From NCBI GenBank assembly GCA_029931535.1, contig JAQPZY010001234.1, positions 186,001-250,000 of the forward strand: a stretch of DNA of 64,000 nt, read 5' to 3'. A model generated the notes under the pieces. The model ran no database searches and had not been told where the DNA came from. It worked only from the letters and a program-made list of their open reading frames with translations. A program made the position numbers and the translations under genes. Each line of letters opens with the position of its first letter. Position 1 is the first letter of the stretch. Positions 34,341-41,819 of this stretch are shown here, piece by piece. This stretch comes from Margaritifera margaritifera. Its lineage: Eukaryota > Mollusca > Bivalvia > Unionida > Margaritiferidae.

Positions 34341-34959
34341 AAAAAAAAATTCCTTGGCGGAGGAGAATACGTCTTTAGAAGAATACATTACTGGTTTACC
34401 TTTGGAGTTGCAAGAACATATTTTTCAGTATATACCTCCTACCTTAGAAGATCGCATTTGTGACTTGCCTTTGAAGTTACGAAAACGGATTTACGATGAG
34501 TTGGTTCAGATTCAAGTGAAACGTAAACTTCAAGTGATTCCTCGATTTCAATACTATGGCTACTTTCGCCGCATCAGAAATCTGATTCTGAACAACGACT
34601 ATCACCAGTATCGTGAAGAATACAAAAGAGAGTTACTTCTTTCCAAATCGGAAACTTTACCCAAGTACATTTGTGGCATGCCTTTGGAAGTTCGCCAAAG
34701 GATTTACCGAGAGTTTGTCAAGATCCAAGTGAAACGTAAAATCAAAGTCATTTCTCGATTTTTAAACTATACCCTCTTCCAAGGTCATAGAAGAATGATT
34801 ATGGGAAACGTCTATCGCTACTACTATCCTGAAGGAGACTGTCTCAAAAGGTATCAACCTTGGGAGCCTGGCTATAAAAACATGCCACCCAAGATACCTA
34901 CCTTGGCCATCGACCCCTATAAAGAGGCGGCACGTCTGTACTGTTCACGTCACTCGTGA
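34309..34959 (+). CDS. F-box-like repeat protein (accessory)
   Basis: A 216-residue basic protein with three related helical segments: ITGLPLELQEHIFQYIP (27-43), ICDLPLKLRKRIYDELVQIQ (about 50-69) and ICGMPLEVRQRIYREFVKIQ (about 122-141). The last two are each followed by a VKRKxxVIxRF block, so the middle of the protein is an internal duplication. The LPxEL...I pattern is that of the first F-box helix, which binds Skp1 in SCF ubiquitin ligases. A weak resemblance, so F-box function is a hypothesis. The start is ATG 34309, overlapping the BIR gene; ATG 34318 is an alternative. Confidence 0.55.
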   Translation: MSQMPNKRRSKKKNSLAEENTSLEEYITGLPLELQEHIFQYIPPTLEDRICDLPLKLRKRIYDELVQIQVKRKLQVIPRFQYYGYFRRIRNLILNNDYHQYREEYKRELLLSKSETLPKYICGMPLEVRQRIYREFVKIQVKRKIKVISRFLNYTLFQGHRRMIMGNVYRYYYPEGDCLKRYQPWEPGYKNMPPKIPTLAIDPYKEAARLYCSRHS

Positions 34960-35104
34960 AACGGATTCCGTGGAAGGAAGTCAAACATGAGCCTTCATGC
35001 TTTATCGGTACACGTCAAGTGTCTATTGGGCAGCCTGGCTATAAAAGAGTGGGTATGCCTGAACTCTACACGTCACTCGTGAAACGGATTCCGTGGAAGG
35101 AAAT
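34861..35104. repeat. imperfect direct duplication in the accessory region
   Basis: CAGCCTGGCTATAAAA-type sequence occurs at about 34865-34880 and 35031-35047, and CACGTCACTCGTGAAACGGA followed by TTCCGTGGAAGGAA at about 34948-34981 and 35069-35102. The first copy ends the F-box-like ORF; the second lies in the next ORF. The two spacings differ by about 40 bp, so the duplication was followed by an indel. Confidence 0.8.
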
Positions 35105-35267
35105 CACAGATCATGTTCAGAACTTAGAGGATTATAAAAAAGTGATACAAGAACTGTTTCCATTGAATTTTGGACGTTATGTGGTGTGTGTCTTAGTGAC
35201 CTTGGATTCTTTTGGAGGATCCGTGGTTGTTTTGGACTCAATTGTTGAGTTCCAAAAAACAATATGA
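35055..35267 (+). CDS. small accessory ORF with a BH1-like stretch
   Basis: A 70-residue ORF; the frame is open back to a GTG at 34956 within the duplicated sequence. Residues about 31-55 read ELFPLNFGRYVVCVLV and then DSFGG, which resembles the BH1 helix of Bcl-2 family proteins (acidic-Leu-Phe, NWGR-like NFGR, hydrophobic run, FGG). No BH3 or BH2 could be assigned with confidence. The next frames hold a hydrophobic tail (about 35801-35884) of the kind that anchors Bcl-2 proteins, so a broken Bcl-2-like gene across 34956-35887 is one reading. The neighbourhood of two BIR genes makes an apoptosis function attractive, but the resemblance rests on a short stretch. Confidence 0.35.
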   Translation: MPELYTSLVKRIPWKEITDHVQNLEDYKKVIQELFPLNFGRYVVCVLVTLDSFGGSVVVLDSIVEFQKTI

Positions 35268-35575
35268 CCCTGTGTTCTTTTTTGGACTTAGTAGAAGAAG
35301 AAGACTATAAAAACTTGATTTTATCAGTACACGAAAGAAACATTGTACGTAAAGCGTTGAGAGTGGTGATGAAAATCAGTGAGGAACTTCCAGGTGAAGA
35401 AGACATTCGTCACACTTTATCTGTTTATAAAACATTTCAAGAAGTGTGTTTTGCTAGTGAGTTACACCAACACCTTTTCAATTGGAAAGATGTACGACCC
35501 TGGAGAAACCTTGGTTTCCAATATTGGCTACAAGAAGTGGCTCAGTTTGCCAAAGATTTGGCAACTTGTCCATAA
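35264..35575 (+). CDS. small accessory ORF, unknown
   Basis: A 103-residue ORF starting at ATG 35264 and overlapping the end of the preceding ORF by 4 nt (ATGA). It looks helical, with acidic and aromatic residues (ISEELPGEEDIRHTL, WKDVRPWRNLGFQYWLQE). No family recognised. It could be a separate gene or the second part of the preceding one. A competing frame (35379-35795, GTG start) overlaps it. Its 3' half contains a proline-rich basic segment. Confidence 0.4.
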   Translation: MTLCSFLDLVEEEDYKNLILSVHERNIVRKALRVVMKISEELPGEEDIRHTLSVYKTFQEVCFASELHQHLFNWKDVRPWRNLGFQYWLQEVAQFAKDLATCP

Positions 35576-35887
35576 GGGTCCAAAAGTGAAAAAATGGGAA
35601 CCTCCATGGGAAACCCTGAAAGAAGAAGAAGTACCTGACACCACTGTGGTTCAAATACCTCTTGAGGAACACAACCCTTCTTTACCACCGTCGTCAGAGG
35701 ATTCAAAAACAAAGAGGAGCAGAAGAATACCACCACCCCAAGCAGTGCCTAGGCCTTCCATTTTTCTAGGACACGAAACTATTGTTGTACATTGACGTGT
35801 TTATATGACAGTTTGATTGTTTCAGTAGGAGCCTTAATTGTGTACCTGATGATTTTACTTTGCTATTTTATCACTCGTTGGCTTTAA
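35576..35887 (+). pseudogene. remnant with C-terminal transmembrane tail
   Basis: After the stop of the 35264 ORF, frame 3 stays open to 35795 with a Pro/Ser-rich, basic segment. From about 35792 the original frame encodes YDSLIVSVGALIVYLMILLC followed by YFITRWL and a stop at 35885-35887, a typical single tail anchor. This may be the displaced C-terminus of one of the accessory ORFs. Confidence 0.35.
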
Positions 35888-35967
35888 TGACTTGTAAAAA
35901 AAATGTTTTTGTTGGTTGTGTTGGTTGTTTTTTTGTTTTTTTTTTTAAAATAAACGTGTATGAAACG

Positions 35968-35974
35968 TATAAAA
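35968..35974 (+). promoter_or_regulatory. TATA box of the packaging ATPase gene
   Basis: TATAAAA located 48 nt before the ATG at 36022; decides that start over the upstream in-frame ATG codons. Confidence 0.65.
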
Positions 35975-36021
35975 TGTCTTGGGTCTTTTGTCTTCTTCTC
36001 AAAAATCTTCTTACCTTAGAC

Positions 36022-36768
36022 ATGGCTACATCATCTTCTTCTACCTCGTCTACCTCCTCTTCTGCTTCCTCTGTGGTGAAAGTGATTGACGAAAAGTTAG
36101 ATCGTCAAAGTTGGAATGCTTTGTATCTGCGCCATCCATTTAACATGTTGATTGCTGGACCGAGTGGTTCAGGCAAAACCGAATTTGTCAAACGTTTGAT
36201 CGAACACAAAGCTGATTTGTTTGATCGTCCGCCTCAACGTATCGTGTGGTGTTACAAAGAGTGGCAACCGTCTTACACGTTATTGAAAGAAAGTCAAGGA
36301 GAAACCATTTCGTTTGTGGATGGTATTCCTCACGAAGACGATGGAATTGTGTCTGACGTGACTCAAACTCATTTGGTTATTTTTGATGACATGTTAGGAG
36401 AAGACGAAGAAGAAATTAAACTTTGGTTTACACGAAAAGGACACCATCATAATGCTAGTATTGTCTACATTACTCAAAATTTATTTCAACAAAGTAAAGC
36501 CCATCGTACCATTAGTCTGAACGCTCATTACGTGGTCTTGTTTAAAAGCCCCAGAGACAAATCTCAAGTACAAGTGTTAGCCAAACAGTTCGGGGCTCCT
36601 TGGCTCAATTATGCGTACGACGATGCCACTCAAACCCCTCACGAGTATTTACTCATTGACTTAAAACCTACCACTCCTGACTATTTGAGATTTCGTGCCC
36701 AATTGTTTCACCCTTGGGGTCAAGAAGGTGGTCCTGTCATTTACACTTCCCCTTCAGCCCATTTTTGA
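36022..36768 (+). CDS. A32-like genome-packaging ATPase (FtsK/HerA superfamily)
   Basis: A 248-residue protein after choosing the ATG at 36022. It begins with a Ser/Thr-rich leader, then a P-loop GPSGSGKT at about 45-52 (36154-36180) and Walker B LVIFDD at about 117-122 (36372-36390), followed by the sensor-like YITQN near 152-156 and a C-terminal region ending YTSPSAHF. This is the layout of the genome-packaging ATPases of Polintons, adintoviruses and other double-jelly-roll viruses, which drive DNA into preformed capsids. The frame is intact. It is open upstream to 35860, but the extra 54 residues are T-rich-tract translations upstream of the TATA box. Confidence 0.95.
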   Translation: MATSSSSTSSTSSSASSVVKVIDEKLDRQSWNALYLRHPFNMLIAGPSGSGKTEFVKRLIEHKADLFDRPPQRIVWCYKEWQPSYTLLKESQGETISFVDGIPHEDDGIVSDVTQTHLVIFDDMLGEDEEEIKLWFTRKGHHHNASIVYITQNLFQQSKAHRTISLNAHYVVLFKSPRDKSQVQVLAKQFGAPWLNYAYDDATQTPHEYLLIDLKPTTPDYLRFRAQLFHPWGQEGGPVIYTSPSAHF

Positions 36769-36777
36769 AAAAAAAAC

Positions 36778-36785
36778 TATAAAAA
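36778..36785 (+). promoter_or_regulatory. TATA box of the first core-protein gene
   Basis: TATAAAAA, 40 nt before the ATG at 36825. Confidence 0.6.
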
Positions 36786-36824
36786 CAGCCACTACGTCAT
36801 TTCCGTCTCACACTCTTTTGAGAG

Positions 36825-37721
36825 ATGGCTTCCTTTCAACCTCATCCTTCGGCTAAATTGATTCGTGCCTTGTATAGCATCAGTCGTGAAGAAAATGCAC
36901 AAGTCCGTGCTCATTTGTTAGAAGCGAGTCTTAAAGAAGTGTTACGATGGTTTACTTTGACGGCACGTCAATTACTGCAAGGCATCATTCACATCCCTCA
37001 TCAAACTCAACGTTTTTTTCAAAAACATAAAGGGGCATTGTCACAACTGGCTGATCCTAGAATCGATTCACGGACTAAAAAACAAATCATTTTAACTCCT
37101 GGTGGAAGTGGTTCTTTAGGAGGGGTTATGATTCGTTCCCTTTTGAAATGGGATCCTAATGCCCAAACCAAATCACCTAAAAAGAAGAAAAGTCCAAAGA
37201 AGAAAACCAGCCCAAAAAAAAAAGTCACCCACCAGAAAAAGAAAAGTCGTGCCCAGAAGAAGAAGAAAACAACACCTACCACCACCACCACTAGCACCCG
37301 ACGTAAGAGAGGTACTGCAGCCTGGACGCAAACGTACACCCGCAAAACACCACCCTTATCATCACCATCACCACAACAGTCCCTAATGATGACGAGGTCT
37401 CCTTTTGCGTCCACATCATCTTCCTCTTTGTCTTCTTCACCACCTTTTACCATGATGCCTGTCAAACCAGACTTAAGATCCGTGTTTCCTAATTTGATGC
37501 AAAAATGGAAACCTATTTCGAAAGTCACCCCGTCGGGACCGTCGACTTCAGCTGATTTAGCCATGGCAGCAGCCTCCAACAAAGTACCATCCCCTTACTC
37601 CTCACCTCTAAGATGGCTCCCAAGCGTGCACACCACCACCACCACCAAAAAAAGAAGAAAACCAAAAAAGGACGACTTCCACCTCGTCTGGCCAAACATT
37701 GGGATGTCTTGTCTGTTTTGA
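36825..37721 (+). CDS. basic core protein A (virion DNA-binding type)
   Basis: A 298-residue protein. The N-terminal part is helical (RALYSISREENAQVRAHLLE), then QRFFQKHKGALSQLADPRID, a KK-rich region with repeated SPKKK units (about 110-155), Ser/Thr/Pro-rich stretches and a basic C-terminus. The FxKHxxxLxxL...KKxxI...GG pattern (residues about 64-103) is also found in the next gene, so the two are related core proteins. The composition suits condensation of DNA in the virion, like adenovirus core proteins. The last 36 residues are read in a different frame from, and overlap, the start of the next gene. Confidence 0.7.
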   Translation: MASFQPHPSAKLIRALYSISREENAQVRAHLLEASLKEVLRWFTLTARQLLQGIIHIPHQTQRFFQKHKGALSQLADPRIDSRTKKQIILTPGGSGSLGGVMIRSLLKWDPNAQTKSPKKKKSPKKKTSPKKKVTHQKKKSRAQKKKKTTPTTTTTSTRRKRGTAAWTQTYTRKTPPLSSPSPQQSLMMTRSPFASTSSSSLSSSPPFTMMPVKPDLRSVFPNLMQKWKPISKVTPSGPSTSADLAMAAASNKVPSPYSSPLRWLPSVHTTTTTKKRRKPKKDDFHLVWPNIGMSCLF

Positions 37722-38035
37722 CCAAATCCAATCCTCCCATGCGAAAACAACTCATTCAAACAGCCCCTAAAGAAATCATCGATACCGTGTGTGAATGTTG
37801 TTTGAACGTGTTGAAAGGAACGGTACCTGTGTCCAAGATACAGAAACAAAAATTAGGGAAACATCGGAACGTTCTTCGTCAAATGGTAAAAAAGAAAATA
37901 CCTCTTCAACAAAAGAAAAAAATGTTGGTGCAACGAGGAGGATTTCTACCTATGTTGATAGGACCGTTGTTAAAAATAGCCGCTCCTTTGTTAGGAACGA
38001 TTGCTGGACCGCTTTTAGGAGGGGTCATGCGATAA
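37613..38035 (+). CDS. basic core protein B (pX-like)
   Basis: A 140-residue basic protein with His/Lys-rich N-terminus and a C-terminal LGKHRNVLRQMVKKKIPLQQ, KKKMLVQRGGFLP and then a hydrophobic Gly/Pro-rich helix (LIGPLLKIAAPLLGTIAGPL). This short Arg-Gly-Gly-Phe plus hydrophobic tail arrangement is common to small core proteins of Polinton/adintovirus-type elements and is comparable with adenovirus pX. It overlaps the 3' end of core protein A in another frame by about 110 nt. Intact. Confidence 0.75.
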   Translation: MAPKRAHHHHHQKKKKTKKGRLPPRLAKHWDVLSVLTKSNPPMRKQLIQTAPKEIIDTVCECCLNVLKGTVPVSKIQKQKLGKHRNVLRQMVKKKIPLQQKKKMLVQRGGFLPMLIGPLLKIAAPLLGTIAGPLLGGVMR

Positions 38036-38109
38036 CCAAAAAAAAAAAGAAGATAAAAAGGACCACCCTTCTCTGAAAAGACCACACCTTTTTGGTACCT
38101 TTGGATGAA

Positions 38110-38511
38110 ATGGAAGGACGAAAACTGACTTTAGTACCTTACAAACGATGGATGGAATTTCATCGTTGGAACGAACAACGGATACCTCATTTACCACCCA
38201 ATCCTAATCTCAACGAAATGTCTCAGTTACAACAAGAATTACAATCCCTGATGGAACAAAACAATGTGTCGGAAACAGAAAAATCCCAACGGTACGGTCA
38301 ACTTTTACAACGTCTACAACTCTTTCGTCAAAAAGCGGTCGACGAAACAGCTCCACCCACTCTGAGAGATTTTAAGACCCTAATGAAAAGCGAACCTAAA
38401 GTCACCACCACCACTAAAACAGACACCGGTACAGGGATGACCGTCAAAGAAGAAAAAGAAGAAGAAGAAGAAGAGTTACCAACTCCACCTCTTAAAAAGA
38501 AAAAAAGTTAG
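38110..38511 (+). CDS. conserved Polinton protein, unknown (helical)
   Basis: A 133-residue protein from ATG 38110; the frame extends to a TTG at 38092. It starts MEGRKLTLVPYKRWMEF, has a helical segment ELQSLMEQNNVSETEKSQRY then GQLLQRLQLF (about 45-75) and an acidic/lysine tail. Similar L..EM..IL...LS..EK...Y...LQ segments are known in proteins of Polinton-like elements, so this is a conserved but unnamed gene. Compared with what I remember of that family the C-terminus seems short, and the next ORF (38535-38723) may be its displaced end. Confidence 0.6.
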   Translation: MEGRKLTLVPYKRWMEFHRWNEQRIPHLPPNPNLNEMSQLQQELQSLMEQNNVSETEKSQRYGQLLQRLQLFRQKAVDETAPPTLRDFKTLMKSEPKVTTTTKTDTGTGMTVKEEKEEEEEELPTPPLKKKKS

Positions 38512-38534
38512 CCACACCCAGTGGGATAAAAAAG

Positions 38535-38723
38535 ATGTTGTTTACCCCATTACCCTCAGAAAAGAAAAAGAAAGAAGTGAAGTCAGAAGTCAAAACAGAA
38601 CCGATGACCCCTGTTCAATCCACATCTTCTTCTTTTACCCCAGTGGCACGTCGGACACGTAAACAACAATCCAAAAAGATACCTCACGAAGAAAAGAGCA
38701 TTGGGACTTGGTTGAGTTATTGA
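38535..38723 (+). CDS. small Lys/Ser-rich ORF before the integrase gene
   Basis: A 62-residue ORF with KKKKEVKSEVKTEP (10-23), SSSFTPVARRTRKQQSKK and C-terminal GTWLSY. Basic, probably disordered. It lies 23 nt after the stop of the preceding gene, in another frame, and 8 nt before the integrase ATG. Either a separate small gene or the out-of-frame C-terminus of the preceding one. Confidence 0.4.
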   Translation: MLFTPLPSEKKKKEVKSEVKTEPMTPVQSTSSSFTPVARRTRKQQSKKIPHEEKSIGTWLSY

Positions 38724-38730
38724 GAAAATC

Positions 38731-39778
38731 ATGGAGAAACTGTTAGCTAGCCTTTATTACAATCCTGGCCATGCTGCTGGTTACGGAGGAGTTCAAAAAT
38801 TATATCGAGCTGCTAAAAGTAAATTGAAAAGTGTACGTTTACCTGAAGTACGACGATGGTTACAAGAACAATCGACGTACACGTTACACAAACCCATTCG
38901 ACGTAAATTTTCTAGAAGTACCACTCAAGTGGAAGGGATCGATCATCAATGGCAAGCCGATTTAGCCGACGTCTCTCATTTAGCCACTTACAATCGTGGT
39001 CACAAATATTTGTTTTGTCTCATCGACGTGTTTTCCAAATTTGCTTGGGTCGTGCCTTTGACTTCTAAAAGCAGTACCGAATTGGTACGGGCCTTAAAAT
39101 TGGTCTTGAAACAAAGTGGACGTCAACCTTTACGATGGCAAACTGACAAAGGCACCAAATTTCTAAACCAAGCTTTTCAAAAAGAATTGAAGCAAAGGCA
39201 AATTCATTTTTTTACTACCGAAAATCCTGAAACCAAAGCCAGTATCGTGGAACGTTTTCAAAGAACTTTGAAAGAACGCATGTGGAAATATTTTACACAT
39301 CAACATACTCTCAAGTGCATCGACGTGTTACCCCGTTTGGTCAAAGCGTACAATCAATCGTACCATCGTAGCATCGGATGTGCCCCCGAAGAGGTCAGCC
39401 CTGAAAACGAAGTGACCGTCTTTGATAAATTATTTGGTTCACCCCAGAAGCAAAAAAAAGAAGAAGAAAACACCCTTGTTGGAGTTAAAGACGGGAGATT
39501 GGGTTCGCATCGGAAAAACCAAACGTACTTTTGACAAAGGTTATTTACCTAACTGGACCACCGAATTGTTTCGTGTCACTACCCCCGTCCGTGGTCGTGA
39601 TCCTCCCGTCTATAAATTGGAAGACATGCACGGTGAAGTTCTCAAAGGAACATTTTACTTGCCTGAGTTACAACGAGTGACCAAAAAAGAAGACGCCTTG
39701 TACGACATCGAAAGCATTCTCGAACAAAGAACACGTAAAGTAGGTAAACGTCGAGTAGAAGAAGTCAAAGTACGTTGA
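38731..39778 (+). pseudogene. int: retroviral-type integrase, one frameshift
   Basis: The first frame (38731-39534) has the N-terminal Polinton-type region (YYNPGHAAGYGGVQKLYRA, ending YTLHKPIRRKF) and the DDE core: Asp in QADLAD (about 38961), Asp in TDKGTKF (about 39144) and Glu in KASIVERFQRTLKE (about 39250). It leaves frame at an A8 run (about 39452-39459). The frame from 39422 to 39778 then supplies the C-terminal domain (LKTGDWVRIGK, YLPNWTTELFRV, GTFYLPELQRV), the SH3/chromo-like DNA-binding part. A one-base change in the A run would restore a full-length protein of about 345 residues. The catalytic triad is intact. The enzyme inserts the element and creates the 6-bp duplication seen at the ends. 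Confidence 0.95.
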
Positions 39779-39861
39779 AATGGATATCCCCCTAGTTTTG
39801 ATTCTTGGATTGCTGCTTCTCAAGTCGTCGACTATAATAAGAAAAGAAGTAAACTAACAAC

Positions 39862-40308
39862 ATGCCATTCAACACAGCAGCAACCCAGACTTCAACGACT
39901 CCTTCGCAGAGTTCAACTCTTCAAGAATTACAAAAACAACCACTTTGGGTGTGGTGTGGAGAACGTGTGCCTAAAAATCAAATCGTCTTTTTCTGCCAAA
40001 TCTTTGTAGTGTATTGTGTCATCGGAGCAGCTATTGCCAATTTGAGTTTACAACAAGGAGACAAACAATTGTGGACCATTTTACTGAGCAGTTGCATCGG
40101 TTATCTTTTACCCAGTCCCTCTTTGAAATTTACGACGACAACGACGGACAACGGTCACCACCAGGGGAGTACGAGCAACGCCAGTCCACCTTCTTCTTCC
40201 AGTCACCACCACCAAAATACCACTCCTCTTTTGGAACCTTTTGAACATCATTCTTCTTCTGTCCACTTGAGTGACTCCTCGGACACCAGAACCACTTTGG
40301 AACTATGA
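39862..40308 (+). CDS. conserved two-helix membrane protein
   Basis: A 148-residue protein. After GERVPKNQ, two hydrophobic segments follow: IVFFCQIFVVYCVIGAAIAN (about 44-63) and LWTILLSSCIGYLLPSP (about 76-92), then a Ser/His/Thr-rich tail. The VPKNQIVFFxQ...LWxxLLSSxxGYLLPxP arrangement is a recurrent small membrane protein of Polinton/adintovirus-type elements. Its role is unknown (virion membrane or host membrane). A TATA-like CTATAATAAG at about 39831-39840 lies upstream. The stop codon overlaps the ATG of the penton-like gene (ATGA). Confidence 0.75.
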   Translation: MPFNTAATQTSTTPSQSSTLQELQKQPLWVWCGERVPKNQIVFFCQIFVVYCVIGAAIANLSLQQGDKQLWTILLSSCIGYLLPSPSLKFTTTTTDNGHHQGSTSNASPPSSSSHHHQNTTPLLEPFEHHSSSVHLSDSSDTRTTLEL

Positions 40309-41348
40309 ATGACCAATTTTATTTAACGTTACCTAGTGACAGTTCCATGGATGTGTTTCCCAACAACAGATTATGTTGTTTCACCACCAAATTACCTCAA
40401 TCCATCCAATTGGATCACGATGCTCATTGGGAAGTGGGTTTGGTAGAAATCATTCATCCTACGCAAATCATGAACATCAACAAAACTCAAAACACTATCG
40501 TCGTGCAAATCTTGAACAAAAATATACAAGATGAATTAGAAAAAAACGATCCTAAAATCTGGGAAGGAGACAAAAAAAATCCAGACATGAAGCGAGCATT
40601 CAAAAAGCTTTCAGATCCAAAAAAAGAAAAAGATTCTGACATAAGGGTCTTTGGGCATTATACCCTGAGAATTCCTACGGGGTATTATTTGAGTAGTAGA
40701 CATTTGTGGGACACCCTTGAGTCCACCATTGAAAAGCAATTTGGTAAAGCCTTGGAAATAAACCAAAAACATGTACGAATCGGTTTCAATGAGTAGGCAC
40801 GCCGTTTCCACATAGAATTTGCTATGTTGGATAAAGCTAATGGTGAATTCATTGACGACAAAACTGCTAAAGAAAGAAACATACCCTCCGAGGAGAGAAG
40901 ATTCATGAGCATCGAATTTTCTCCTGGATTGTATGCCATTTTGGGTGGAAATAAAAAGTATACCAATCGAAACATCTCAACTGACATAGAATCCGCAGAT
41001 GCTTTTAAACACCCTTTGGAATTGAACAAAGGACTGAATTTAATGTTTGTGTACTCCGATGTGGTAGAGTACAACGTGGTGGGACACACATCTGCTCCCT
41101 TACTAAGAGTCATTCCTTTCAAAGTGGATACTGCTGCTGGTGCGTACGAAGAAGGTGGAAACACGTTTCACGTTCACCGTGAATTTGTACATCCTCATTA
41201 TCTTCCAGTCAGTAAATCGTATTTTGACAGTGTCCACATTAGTATAAAAGGAGATTTGGGACAAGATGTACCATTCCTTGACCAAGGAAAAGTCACGGTG
41301 AAACTACATTTTCGAAAAAAAACAAGTTCTCTAACGAATTGTAACTGA
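40305..41348 (+). pseudogene. putative minor capsid (penton-like) protein, one in-frame stop
   Basis: Frame 40305-40796 begins MNDQFYLTLPSDSSMDVFPN and contains FTTKLPQSIQL and HWEVGLVEI. After a TAG at 40794-40796 the same frame continues without shift to 41348, ending PFLDQGKVTVKLHFRKK. The continuous protein would be about 347 residues. The FYLTLPSxSS...FTTxLPxxIxL...WEVGLxEI N-terminus and GKVxVxLHF C-terminus are hallmarks of the minor capsid/penton candidate that sits next to the major capsid gene in adintovirus-like Polintons. Identification as penton is from gene order and family memory. The interruption is a nonsense change and not in a homopolymer. Confidence 0.75.
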
Positions 41349-41361
41349 CCCAAACAAAAAA

Positions 41362-41811
41362 ATGTATCCAGTGTACCGAGGGGTGGCTCGACAACGAGGA
41401 CATGGTTTAGGAGATATGTTAAAATCAGCTTTTCGGACGGTAGCTCCTATTTTGAAACCGATGGTGACTCGAGGATTTCATGCCTTAAAAGATGCTGCTT
41501 TGACACAAGGAAAAGAATTTTTGCAAAATGTCCTCATCGACAAACAAAATCCTAAAGAAGCTTTTATGAGAGCAGGCAAAAATGTGTTGATGACCACTGG
41601 TAAAGATCTTTTAGGTCTCCGAGAAAATCCTATAAATACGCTTCACGCTTCAGGCTCTGGCATTACTTCACAGCAGCAAGGACAAGGTAGAAAGAGACGA
41701 CGACGACATCGAAATCCTTTCAAAGTTCATAAAAGACCACACGGTAGTAGTTCCAGAAAGAATAGGAAAAGAAGAAGAACTGGTAGAGAATTAGACGTGT
41801 TTGATTATTAA
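41362..41811 (+). CDS. pVI-like minor virion protein (amphipathic helix, basic tail)
   Basis: A 149-residue protein starting MYPVYRGVARQRGHGLGDML, followed by an amphipathic stretch (KSAFRTVAPILKPMVTRGFH), a KEFLQNVLIDKQNPKEAFMR segment, and a strongly basic C-terminus (KRRRRHRNPF, KNRKRRRTGRELDVFDY). Position between minor and major capsid genes and the Gly-rich start plus amphipathic helix resemble the adenovirus pVI/core-type proteins found in adintoviruses, which may help membrane penetration or attach DNA to the capsid. Intact. Confidence 0.65.
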   Translation: MYPVYRGVARQRGHGLGDMLKSAFRTVAPILKPMVTRGFHALKDAALTQGKEFLQNVLIDKQNPKEAFMRAGKNVLMTTGKDLLGLRENPINTLHASGSGITSQQQGQGRKRRRRHRNPFKVHKRPHGSSSRKNRKRRRTGRELDVFDY

Positions 41812-41819
41812 CTGTGAAA

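Noticed and set aside
34873..35320. Several TATAAAAA boxes in the accessory ORFs as promoters
   Set aside because: They coincide with Tyr-Lys codons (EDYKK, EDYKN, PGYKN, PGYKR) in the ORFs, some only about 8-15 nt before an ATG; I cannot tell promoters from coding constraint, so they are not listed.
37019..37582. 187-residue minus-strand ORF opposite core protein A
   Set aside because: Shadow of the Lys- and Thr-rich codons; Phe/Val/Gly runs with no motif.
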